A stretch of DNA of 64,000 nt from Pseudomonas sp. DY-1 (lineage in GTDB: Bacteria; Pseudomonadota; Gammaproteobacteria; Pseudomonadales; Pseudomonadaceae), in assembly GCF_003626975.1 (NCBI RefSeq), contig NZ_CP032616.1, positions 3,100,001-3,164,000 on the forward strand, written 5' to 3'. The notes beneath the pieces were generated by a model. That model saw nothing but the letters and a program-made list of their open reading frames with translations, was not told the DNA's origin and ran no database searches. A program made the position numbers and the translations under genes. How positions within the stretch are numbered: the first letter of the stretch is position 1; every line of letters begins with the position of its first letter. Positions 42,559 through 50,149 of this stretch are shown here, piece by piece.

Positions 42559-44160
42559 ATGCGTAAAAACGCCGTCATCCAGGCACTTGTCGCCGCTGGG
42601 CTGATCGCCAGCGCACCTTTCGCCAGTGCTGCAAGCAACCTGGTGTTCTGCTCCGAAGGCAGCCCCGCCGGTTTCGACCCGGGCCAATACACCACCGGCA
42701 CCGACTTCGACGCCGCCGCTGAAACCGTATTCAACCGCCTGACCCAGTTCGAGCGTGGCGGTACCGCGGTTATCCCGGGCCTGGCCGAGAAGTGGGACGT
42801 ATCCCCCGATGGCCTCAGCTACACCTTCCACCTGCGCAAGGGCGTGAAGTTCCACACCACCGACTACTTCAAGCCGACCCGCGAATTCAACGCCGACGAC
42901 GTGCTCTTCACCTTCCAGCGCATGCTCGACAAGGACCACCCGTTCCGCAAGGCGTACCCCACCGAATTCCCCTACTTCACCGACATGGGCATGGACGCCA
43001 ACATCGCCAAGGTGGAGAAGGTCGACGACAACACCGTCAAGTTCACCCTCAATGGCGTGGATGCAGCCTTTATCCAGAACCTGGCCATGAGCTTCGCCTC
43101 CATCCAGTCCGCCGAATACGCCGACCAGTTGTTGAAGGCCGGCAAGGCCGCCGACATCAACCAGAAGCCCATCGGCACCGGCCCGTTCGTGTTCAGCCGT
43201 TACCAGAAAGACGCGCAGATTCGCTTCAAGGGCAACAAGGACTACTGGCTGCCGGGCGAGGTGAAGATCGACAACCTGATCTTCGCCATCAACACCGACG
43301 CCTCGGTGCGCATGCAGAAGCTCAAGGCTGGCGAATGCCAGGTCACCCTCTTCCCGCGTCCGGCCGACCTGGATTCGCTGAAGAAAGACGCCAACCTGAA
43401 CATGCCGTCGCAGCCGGGCTTCAACCTCGGCTACATCGCCTACAACGTCACCCACAAGCCGTTCGACAAGCTTGAAGTGCGCCAGGCGCTGGACATGGCA
43501 GTGAACAAGAAAGCCATCATCGACGCCGTCTACCAGGGCGCTGGCCAGCTGGCCGTGAACGGCATGCCGCCGACCCAGTGGTCCTACGACGAGTCCATCA
43601 AGGACGCCGGCTACAACCCGGAGAAGGCCAAGGAACTGCTGAAAGCCGCCGGCGTTGCCGAAGGCACCGAAATCACCCTCTGGGCCATGCCGGTTCAGCG
43701 TCCGTACAACCCTAACGCCAAGCTGATGGCCGAAATGCTTCAGTCCGACTGGGCCAAGGTAGGCATCAAGGCCAAGATCGTCACCTACGAATGGGGCGAG
43801 TACATCAAGCGCGCCAAGGGCGGCGAGCACGACGCCATGCTGATCGGCTGGAGCGGCGACAACGGTGACCCGGACAACTGGCTGGGTACCCTCTACGGTT
43901 GCGACGCTGTCGACGGCAACAACTTCTCCAAGTGGTGCGACGCCAGCTACGACAAGCTGATCAAGCAAGCCAAGGCCACTCCGGATCAGGCCAAGCGTAC
44001 CGAGATGTACAAGCAGGCCCAGCACATCCTCAAGGACAACGTGCCGATCACCCCGATCGCCCACTCCACGGTCTACCAACCGATGCGCAAGAACGTGCAG
44101 GACTTCAAGATCAGCCCGTTCGCGCTCAACTCCTTCTATGGCGTGAGCGTCGGCAAGTAA
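42559..44160 (+). CDS. dppA1: Dipeptide ABC transporter substrate-binding protein DppA1
   Basis: Periplasmic SBP_bac_5 protein of 533 aa. A 24-residue signal peptide (ending APFASA) is followed by the NLVFCSEGSPAGFDPGQYTT start and the family segment FNADDVLFTFQRMLDKDHPF. The Asp that binds the peptide N-terminus lies in the GWSGDNGDPDNWLG region. First of three paralogues; two blocks of its DNA are nearly identical to dppA3. The leader has a small GGCCCT/AGGGCC hairpin (42506-42522) and an A-rich stretch before the GAGG. Confidence 0.9.
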   Translation: MRKNAVIQALVAAGLIASAPFASAASNLVFCSEGSPAGFDPGQYTTGTDFDAAAETVFNRLTQFERGGTAVIPGLAEKWDVSPDGLSYTFHLRKGVKFHTTDYFKPTREFNADDVLFTFQRMLDKDHPFRKAYPTEFPYFTDMGMDANIAKVEKVDDNTVKFTLNGVDAAFIQNLAMSFASIQSAEYADQLLKAGKAADINQKPIGTGPFVFSRYQKDAQIRFKGNKDYWLPGEVKIDNLIFAINTDASVRMQKLKAGECQVTLFPRPADLDSLKKDANLNMPSQPGFNLGYIAYNVTHKPFDKLEVRQALDMAVNKKAIIDAVYQGAGQLAVNGMPPTQWSYDESIKDAGYNPEKAKELLKAAGVAEGTEITLWAMPVQRPYNPNAKLMAEMLQSDWAKVGIKAKIVTYEWGEYIKRAKGGEHDAMLIGWSGDNGDPDNWLGTLYGCDAVDGNNFSKWCDASYDKLIKQAKATPDQAKRTEMYKQAQHILKDNVPITPIAHSTVYQPMRKNVQDFKISPFALNSFYGVSVGK

Positions 44161-44180
44161 GCCGGCAAACGGGGCCTTCA

Positions 44181-44320
44181 CAGGCTATGTGAAAACGTCG
44201 CGAGCGAAGGTCAGGCAAAGCGAAGACCGCCGAAAAAGCACAGTTTACGAGTTGTAAATGAGCATTTTGAGGCGGTCTTCAACGCAGCATCACCAAGCGC
44301 AGCAATTTTCACACCGCCTG
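44181..44320. mobile_element. MITE-like nested palindrome between dppA1 and dppA2
   Basis: A 140-bp unit is bounded by 16-bp inverted repeats CAGGCTATGTGAAAAC and ATTTTCACACCGCCTG (13 of 16 pairs). Inside are a perfect 10-bp pair GAAGACCGCC (44222-44231) / GGCGGTCTTC (44271-44280) and an inner TTTAC-GAGTT-GTAAA hairpin (44244-44258). It has no coding capacity. The structure is that of a MITE or an extragenic RNA-hairpin repeat; no convincing target duplication is visible. Confidence 0.6.
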
Positions 44321-44358
44321 TTCGGGCTCCGTTTCGTTTACCCCATCAAGGAAGTCCG

Positions 44359-45945
44359 ATGCGCCGAAGCCTGTTGTCCCTCGCTCTGTGCCTTCCCCTC
44401 TATTCAATGGCCAGCCAGTCCCTGGTGGTCTGCACCGAAGCCAGCCCCGAGGGCTTCGATATCGTCCAGTACACCGCCGCCACCACGGCCGATGCCTCCG
44501 CCGAAACCGTCTTCGACCGCCTGGTGCAGTTCGCTCCCGGCAGCACCCGGCTGCAACCGGGCCTGGCGGAAAGCTGGAGCATCAGCCCGGACGGCCTGGC
44601 CTACGAGTTCGAGCTGCGCAAGGGAGTCACCTTCCACAGCACGCCCTGGTTCACCCCCAGCCGCGAGTTCAACGCCGACGACGTGCTCTGGAGCTTCCAG
44701 CGCCAACTGGACCCCAGGCATCCCTGGCACAAGCTGTCCCCGCGCGGATTCCCCTATGCCGAATCCATGGCCTTCGCCCAGTTGATCGAGCGCATCGAGA
44801 AACTCGGCGAGCACCGCGTACGCTTCACCCTGAAACACCCCGAGGCGCCCTTCCTGGCCGACCTGGCCATGGGCTTCACCTCCATCTATTCCGCCGAATA
44901 CGCCGACCAGTTGCTGAAAGCCGGCAAGACGGACCAGCTCAACCGCGAGCCGGTAGGGACTGGCCCCTTCGTCTTCGAGCGCTACCGAAAGGATGCGCAG
45001 ATCCGTTTCCATGCCAACCCGACGTACTGGGCAGGCAAGCCAGCGGTGGAGAAACTGCTGTTCGCCATCACCCCCGATCCCAATGTACGCGTACAGCAGC
45101 TCAAGGCCGACGCCTGTCATATAGCGGTCTACCCACGCCCCACGGACATCGCCGGCCTGCGCCAGGAGCCGGAGCTGCAAGTGCTTGAGCTGGACTCCCT
45201 GCTCACTGCCTACGTCGGCATCAACACCCGCCATCCCCCGCTGGATGACGTCCGTGTGCGCCAGGCCATCAACCTGGCCTTCGACACTCGTGCTTACTTG
45301 CGCGCGCAGTTCGGCGAGGGCAACGCGAGCCTCTCCGTTGCGCCGTACCCGGCCACCCTGCTGGGCTTCAACGACAAGATCGTGCCGTGGCCCCACGACC
45401 CGGCGAAGGCGCGGCAGCTAATGGCTGAGGCCGGTCACAAGGATGGCTTCAAACTCGCCATCTGGACCCGCCCCGGCGGTGGCCCGACCAACCCCAATCC
45501 CGGCATTGGCGCACAGATGCTCCAAGCCGATCTGGCCGCGATCGGCATCAAGGCGGAGATTCGTGTGTATGAATGGGGCGAGCTGATCAAGCGCGCCAAG
45601 AACGGTGAACACGACCTGGTGTTCATGGGCTGGGCTGGCGACAACGGCGACCCGGACAACTTCCTCACGCCGAACCTGTCCTGCGCAGCGGCGAAGTCCG
45701 GTGAGAACCAGGCCGGCTGGTGCAACCAGGAATTCGACGGCCTGATCCGCGAGGCCCGCGCCATCACCGATCCGACCCGGCGCGCAGAGCTCTATCGCCA
45801 GGCCCTGGCGATCTTCCACGAACAGGCGCCGTGGATTCCCCTCGCGCATCCCAAGCAGTTCGCTGCTGTGCGCAAAGGCGTGGAGGGGTTCCAGCTGAAC
45901 CCGATGGGATCGAACAATTTCGCGCGGGTTAAGGTGAACCCGTAG
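44359..45945 (+). CDS. dppA2: Dipeptide ABC transporter substrate-binding protein DppA2
   Basis: SBP_bac_5 protein of 528 aa, a more diverged paralogue of DppA1 and DppA3. Signal peptide about 18 residues (MRRSLLSLALCLPLYSMA). It shares VVCTEASPEGFDIVQYTA, FNADDVLWSFQRQLDPRHPW and WAGDNGDPDNFLTPNLSC; the ligand segment differs from the others, so specificity may differ. Ends in a repeat-filled convergent spacer with mdpA. Confidence 0.87.
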   Translation: MRRSLLSLALCLPLYSMASQSLVVCTEASPEGFDIVQYTAATTADASAETVFDRLVQFAPGSTRLQPGLAESWSISPDGLAYEFELRKGVTFHSTPWFTPSREFNADDVLWSFQRQLDPRHPWHKLSPRGFPYAESMAFAQLIERIEKLGEHRVRFTLKHPEAPFLADLAMGFTSIYSAEYADQLLKAGKTDQLNREPVGTGPFVFERYRKDAQIRFHANPTYWAGKPAVEKLLFAITPDPNVRVQQLKADACHIAVYPRPTDIAGLRQEPELQVLELDSLLTAYVGINTRHPPLDDVRVRQAINLAFDTRAYLRAQFGEGNASLSVAPYPATLLGFNDKIVPWPHDPAKARQLMAEAGHKDGFKLAIWTRPGGGPTNPNPGIGAQMLQADLAAIGIKAEIRVYEWGELIKRAKNGEHDLVFMGWAGDNGDPDNFLTPNLSCAAAKSGENQAGWCNQEFDGLIREARAITDPTRRAELYRQALAIFHEQAPWIPLAHPKQFAAVRKGVEGFQLNPMGSNNFARVKVNP

Positions 45946-45952
45946 ACCGTTT

Positions 45953-46136
45953 CCCTGTAGAGGCGAATTCATTCGCCAAGCAGACCACAGGCCTGCCCTT
46001 CAGAGTCAGAGCGGACCTCGACGTCCCTCACCCCAGCCCTCTCCCAGAGGGCGAGGAGGGCGTCCGTGCCGGCGCTCAGCCTTGCACTGTCCCCGTGGGA
46101 GCGACCTCAGTCGCGAAAGCAGGTCGAAGACCTGCC
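45953..46136. repeat. Cluster of extragenic repeats between dppA2 and mdpA
   Basis: The spacer is built of repeats: a REP copy (TGTAGAGGCGAATTCATTCG, 45956 on), a CCTCACCCCAGCCCTCTCCCAGAGGGCG unit (about 46026-46055, read as two parts) and a second REP (GTGGGAGCGACCTCAGTCGC, about 46094-46113). It lies between two convergent 3' ends. Confidence 0.65.
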
Positions 46137-46137
46137 C

Positions 46138-47355
46138 TCAGGCCTCCAACCCGAACGGATCGTCGATGGAATGGCTCGGCTGGGTAAACCAGCGTGGCCC
46201 GGACGCGGTCATGTAGAAGTGGTCCTCCAGGCGAATACCGAACTCGCCCGGCACGCAGATCATCGGCTCGTTGGAGAAGCACATGCCCTCGGCCAGCGGC
46301 GTCGCGTCGCCGCGTACCAGGTAGGGACCTTCATGGATATCCATTCCGATACCGTGACCAGTGCGATGGGGCAGGCCGGGCAGTTGGTAGTCCGGGCCCA
46401 GACCGGCAGCCTCCAGGCTGCGGCGGGCCGCAGCGTCCACCACCGCGCAGGGCTCACCCAGACGTGCGGCGTCGAAGGCGGCCTGCTGTGCGGCCTTCTC
46501 GGTGTTCCACAAGGCGCGCTGGCGTTCGCTCGGTGTCCCGAACACGTAGCTGCGAGTGATATCCGACTGATAGCCATGGAGCTGGCAACCGGTGTCGATC
46601 AGCACCATGTCGCCGTCCTTGAGTACCTGCGCATGCTTCACGCCGTGTGGAAACGCGCTGGCCTCACCGAACAGCACGATGCAGAACGTCGAACCCGGCG
46701 CGCCCACCTTGCGGTGCGCCTGGTGGATGAACTCGGCAACTTCGGTGGTGCTGATGCCCTCGCGCAGGATGCTCGCGGCAGCTTTGTGCACTTCCAGGGT
46801 CATGTCCTTGGCGCGCTGCATCAGCGCCAGCTCGGTCGCGGACTTGTGGAAGCGGCAGGGGTTGATCACACAGGCTGCATCGATGAAATCGAAGCCCGAG
46901 TCGAGGCGGCGGATACCGTCGTACATGAAGAAGGCCAGCGACGGACACAGACCAACCTTGGCGTCGGCAGCGATGCCCATGCCGACCAGCATCTCCAGCA
47001 GCAGGCGATAGGGGCTCTCGTGTTCCTGCCAGGTGTGGATAACACCGTCCACCTCGCGAAAATCGCGAATGGTGCCCTCCTCGAACGCTGGGGCGATATA
47101 GGCCAGTTGGCCATTGGCAGGGAGCACGGCGCCGACCATGCGTTCGCTCGGGCTCCACTTAACCCCGGTGAAGTAGCGCAGGTTGCTGCCGGCATTCAGG
47201 TAGATGGCCGCGATGCCCTGGTCACGCATCAGGCCCTGGGCCTTGGCAATGCGCGCCTGGTACTCGCCGAGGCCGATCGGGCCCATTCCCGCGACCATGC
47301 TCGACAGGCCAGCCAGTGCCTGTTCCGAAGTCTTGCCGCCTACACCTACTGTCAT
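46138..47355 (-). CDS. mdpA: M24 metallo-dipeptidase MdpA
   Basis: Pita-bread-fold peptidase of the Xaa-Pro aminopeptidase/prolidase family, 405 aa. The five dinuclear metal ligands are visible: the Asp pair in VLIDTGCQLHGYQSDITR, His in GLPHRTGHGIGMDIHEG, and Glu in CFSNEPMICV and GIRLEDHFY. In P. aeruginosa the equivalent gene (mdpA), beside psdR, processes imported dipeptides. Divergent from psdR, with a perfect palindromic operator in between. Confidence 0.88.
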   Translation of the reverse strand: MTVGVGGKTSEQALAGLSSMVAGMGPIGLGEYQARIAKAQGLMRDQGIAAIYLNAGSNLRYFTGVKWSPSERMVGAVLPANGQLAYIAPAFEEGTIRDFREVDGVIHTWQEHESPYRLLLEMLVGMGIAADAKVGLCPSLAFFMYDGIRRLDSGFDFIDAACVINPCRFHKSATELALMQRAKDMTLEVHKAAASILREGISTTEVAEFIHQAHRKVGAPGSTFCIVLFGEASAFPHGVKHAQVLKDGDMVLIDTGCQLHGYQSDITRSYVFGTPSERQRALWNTEKAAQQAAFDAARLGEPCAVVDAAARRSLEAAGLGPDYQLPGLPHRTGHGIGMDIHEGPYLVRGDATPLAEGMCFSNEPMICVPGEFGIRLEDHFYMTASGPRWFTQPSHSIDDPFGLEA

Positions 47356-47387
47356 GTTGTTCTCCCGAGTCGTGTTGCAGTGCGCCG

Positions 47388-47408
47388 AATTTAAGTTCCA
47401 CTTAAATT
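47388..47408. promoter_or_regulatory. Predicted PsdR operator 1 (perfect palindrome)
   Basis: A 9-3-9 perfect inverted repeat, AATTTAAGT-TCC-ACTTAAATT, 33 bases before the mdpA start. An imperfect copy lies 34 bases away towards psdR. Confidence 0.65.
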
Positions 47409-47421
47409 ATCGTCAACGCCA

Positions 47422-47442
47422 ATTTTCAGTCCCACTTAATTT
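47422..47442. promoter_or_regulatory. Predicted PsdR operator 2
   Basis: Copy of the palindrome (ATTTTCAGT-CCC-ACTTAATTT), 7 and 8 of 9 arm positions matching site 1. The centre-to-centre distance of 34 bp, about three helical turns, would place two dimers on one face. Confidence 0.55.
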
Positions 47443-47515
47443 CAATAAGGCGACAAGCCTTTTCTACAATGCGCCGCCCGTTATACTGGCGCCCTTCAGA
47501 ACAAGAGCCACGCCA

Positions 47516-48079
47516 ATGACCGTAGAACAGATCGGCGAACGGTTGCGCCGCTATCGCCGCGCCGCCAACAAGACCCTGAACCAAGTCGCCGCCGAGTCGG
47601 GTCTCACGGCCAGTTTCCTGTCCCAGGCGGAACGCAACCTCACCGGTGTGTCGATCTCCTCCCTGGCGAACATCGCCAGATCGCTGGGGATTCCACTCAA
47701 CGCCCTGTTCGACCAGCCCGTCCAGCACCAGCCCGATTCCCACCACGGTCAGCGCGTGCGCTACACCATCGGCGGCCAGCCGCTGGCCTACGAGCGCCTG
47801 TCCAGCAACTTCCCCGGCAACCTCATCAATGCAGTGAAGATGAGCATGCCGGTGGGTTACCAGTCCGAACTCATTTCCCACGAAGGCTCCGAGTTCGCCT
47901 ATGTGCTGACCGGACAGATCGTCTACACCATCGAAGGTCGCAACTACCCGCTCGGCCCAGGCGATTCGGTCCATTTCGATGCCGCCAAGCCGCATTTCCT
48001 CGCCAATTCCGGCGACGAAGTCGCCGAGGTTCTGACCGTCACCACCATGGGTCTTTTCGACGACCATCCCACGCCCTGA
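47516..48079 (+). CDS. psdR: XRE-cupin transcriptional repressor PsdR
   Basis: 187 aa: N-terminal helix-turn-helix (about 6-62, LRRYRRAANKTLNQVAAESG then LTASFLSQAERNLTGVSISS) and C-terminal cupin (about 110-180, SHEGSEFAYVLTGQIVYTIEG). In P. aeruginosa PsdR represses dipeptide uptake and MdpA, and loss-of-function mutants arise during growth on protein. Here it is flanked by two pairs of matching palindromes, consistent with autoregulation and control of mdpA and dppA3. The ATG at 47516 starts the conserved HTH region. Confidence 0.88.
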   Translation: MTVEQIGERLRRYRRAANKTLNQVAAESGLTASFLSQAERNLTGVSISSLANIARSLGIPLNALFDQPVQHQPDSHHGQRVRYTIGGQPLAYERLSSNFPGNLINAVKMSMPVGYQSELISHEGSEFAYVLTGQIVYTIEGRNYPLGPGDSVHFDAAKPHFLANSGDEVAEVLTVTTMGLFDDHPTP

Positions 48080-48109
48080 CCGGCCAGTTCCCGGAAGTAA
48101 GCAGCACTG

Positions 48110-48130
48110 AATTTAAGTTGACCTTAATTT
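48110..48130. promoter_or_regulatory. Predicted PsdR operator 3
   Basis: AATTTAAGT-TGA-CCTTAATTT; perfect left arm, 7 of 9 in the right arm relative to site 1. Upstream of dppA3. Confidence 0.55.
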
Positions 48131-48146
48131 CAGCATCACTTAAGTT
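48126..48146. promoter_or_regulatory. Predicted PsdR operator 4
   Basis: AATTTCAGC-ATC-ACTTAAGTT; overlaps site 3 by five bases (16 bp centre to centre). The right arm matches site 1 at 8 of 9 positions. Confidence 0.5.
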
Positions 48147-48323
48147 CGGCCTCGGCCGGCGGAGGCGCAAGCATCCCTTTCCCATTCGCCGCCATCGCCC
48201 GCCCGGGTACGCCGGCATCCGGCCCCTCGGCTCGCGAATGACGGGCAGCCTGCGGCCCACGAAGCCGCAGGGTCAGGTGCAACGGACACCACAGGCTTCG
48301 ACCACCTGAAACGCCGCCCTCAG

Positions 48324-48339
48324 AACAACAACAACGAGG
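48324..48339 (+). promoter_or_regulatory. (AAC)4 run abutting the dppA3 Shine-Dalgarno: candidate Hfq/Crc site
   Basis: Four AAC triplets (48324-48335) run straight into GAGG, with the ATG at 48345. Hfq with Crc binds A-rich AAnAAnAA motifs at ribosome-binding sites to block translation during catabolite repression in Pseudomonas. Confidence 0.6.
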
Positions 48340-48344
48340 TTCGC

Positions 48345-49946
48345 ATGCGTCAGAAAACCAAGATCAAGACCATGATCGCCGCCGGTCTGCTCCTCGGCTC
48401 CGGCTTCACCCACGCCGCCAGCAACCTGATCTTCTGCTCAGAAGGCAGCCCCGCCGGCTTCGATCCGGGCCAATACACCACCGGCACCGACTTCGATGCG
48501 ACCTCGGAAACCATCTTCAACCGCCTGGCCCAGTTCCAGCGCGGCAGCACCAAGGTCGAACCGACCCTGGCCAGCAGTTGGGACATCGGTGAAGACGGCA
48601 AGCGCTACGTCTTCCACTTGCGCCCCGGCGTGAAGTTCCACACCACCGACTACTTCAAGCCGACCCGCGAGTTCAACGCCGACGACGTGCTCTTCACCTT
48701 CCAGCGCATGCTCGACAAGGACCACCCGTTCCGCAAGGCGTACCCCACCGAGTTCCCCTACTTCACCGACATGGGTCTGGACAAGAACATCGCCAAGGTG
48801 GAGAAGGTCGACGACATGACCGTGGCCTTCACCCTGAACGAAGTGGACGCCGCCTTCATCCAGAACCTGGCGATGAACTTCGCCGCGATCCAGTCCGCCG
48901 AATACGCCGACCAGTTGCTCAAGGCCGGCAAGGCCGCCGACATCAACCAGAAGCCCATCGGCACAGGCCCCTTCGTGCTCAAGCGCTACCAGAAGGACGC
49001 GCAGATCCGCTTCACCGGCAACAAGGACTACTGGAAACCGCAAGACGTGAAGATCGACAACCTGATCTTCGCCATCAATACCGATGCCTCGGTGCGTGCC
49101 CAGAAGCTCAAGGCCGGCGAATGCCAGGTCACCCTCAACCCGCGTCCTGCTGATATCGAGGCCCTGAAGAAGGACCCGAACCTGCAGGTGCCGAGCGAGC
49201 CCGGTTTCAATCTCGGCTACATCGCCTACAACGTCACCCGCGCCCCCTTCGACAAACTCGAAGTGCGCCAGGCGCTGGACATGGCGGTGAACAAGAAAGC
49301 CATCATCGACGCCGTCTACCAGGGCGCTGGCCAACTGGCCGTGAACGGCATGCCGCCGACCCAGTGGTCCTATGACGAATCCATCAAGGACCGCGACTTC
49401 AACCCGGAAAAGGCCAAGGAACTGCTGAAAGCCGCCGGCGTTGCCGAAGGCACCGAGATCACCCTCTGGGCGATGCCGGTTCAGCGTCCGTACAACCCCA
49501 ACGCCAAGCTGATGGCCGAAATGCTCCAGGCCGACTGGGCGAAGATCGGCATCAAGGCGCGCATCGTCAGCTACGAATGGGGCGAGTACATCAAGCGCGC
49601 CCACGCCGGCGAGCACGACGCCATGCTGATCGGCTGGACCGGCGACAACGGTGACCCGGACAACTGGCTGGGCACGCTCTATGGCTGCGACTCGGTGGAC
49701 GGCAACAACTTCTCCAAATGGTGCGACGCCCGCTACGACAAGCTGGTAAAAGCGGCCAAGGCCACCGCCGACGTCGAGAAACGTACCGAACTCTACAAGC
49801 AGGCCCAGCACGTCCTGCAGCAACAGGTACCGATCACCCCCATCGCGCACTCCACGGTCTATCAACCGATGCGCGCCAGCGTGAAGGACTTCCTGATCAG
49901 CCCCTTCGGACGCAACAGCTTCTATGGCGTTTCCAACGGACGCTGA
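48345..49946 (+). CDS. dppA3: Dipeptide ABC transporter substrate-binding protein DppA3
   Basis: SBP_bac_5 protein of 533 aa, with a 24-residue signal peptide (ending SGFTHA). It is a close paralogue of DppA1, with long identical stretches. It lies behind two predicted PsdR operators and an (AAC)4 motif at the ribosome-binding site. dppB follows after 203 bases containing a GC hairpin. In P. aeruginosa a porin gene and a further dppA lie between; both are absent here, so this is likely the main binding protein for DppBCDF. Confidence 0.9.
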   Translation: MRQKTKIKTMIAAGLLLGSGFTHAASNLIFCSEGSPAGFDPGQYTTGTDFDATSETIFNRLAQFQRGSTKVEPTLASSWDIGEDGKRYVFHLRPGVKFHTTDYFKPTREFNADDVLFTFQRMLDKDHPFRKAYPTEFPYFTDMGLDKNIAKVEKVDDMTVAFTLNEVDAAFIQNLAMNFAAIQSAEYADQLLKAGKAADINQKPIGTGPFVLKRYQKDAQIRFTGNKDYWKPQDVKIDNLIFAINTDASVRAQKLKAGECQVTLNPRPADIEALKKDPNLQVPSEPGFNLGYIAYNVTRAPFDKLEVRQALDMAVNKKAIIDAVYQGAGQLAVNGMPPTQWSYDESIKDRDFNPEKAKELLKAAGVAEGTEITLWAMPVQRPYNPNAKLMAEMLQADWAKIGIKARIVSYEWGEYIKRAHAGEHDAMLIGWTGDNGDPDNWLGTLYGCDSVDGNNFSKWCDARYDKLVKAAKATADVEKRTELYKQAQHVLQQQVPITPIAHSTVYQPMRASVKDFLISPFGRNSFYGVSNGR

Positions 49947-49952
49947 GTGATC

Positions 49953-49972
49953 GAGGCCGGGGAACCGGCCTC
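49953..49972 (+). other. GC hairpin between dppA3 and dppB
   Basis: Perfect 8-bp stem GAGGCCGG-GGAA-CCGGCCTC right after the dppA3 stop, with no T-run. Such hairpins often protect the binding-protein mRNA and keep permease expression lower. Confidence 0.5.
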
Positions 49973-50149
49973 CTTCGCAACCTCAAGTCGGCGAGTAGAC
50001 CGGCCGAGGCCAATCTCACCTGCCACCACAAACGCAAAGCGCCGCCTTCCCGTTCCCATCGGACCGGCGCCTTTACCTATGCGGCCTAAACTGCAGGGAA
50101 TGGTCAGGACGCTGACCAGCATTACAAAGATGAGGAGTGATTCGCCCAA

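Noticed and set aside
42511..44181. 556-codon open frame antisense to dppA1 (and a similar one antisense to dppA3 at 48438-49865)
   Set aside because: The two resemble each other only because the sense genes are paralogues; Val/Leu/Gly-rich shadow translation.
45953..46136. CRISPR-like repeated blocks
   Set aside because: The units are diverged REP and CCTCACCC repeats without regular spacers or cas genes.
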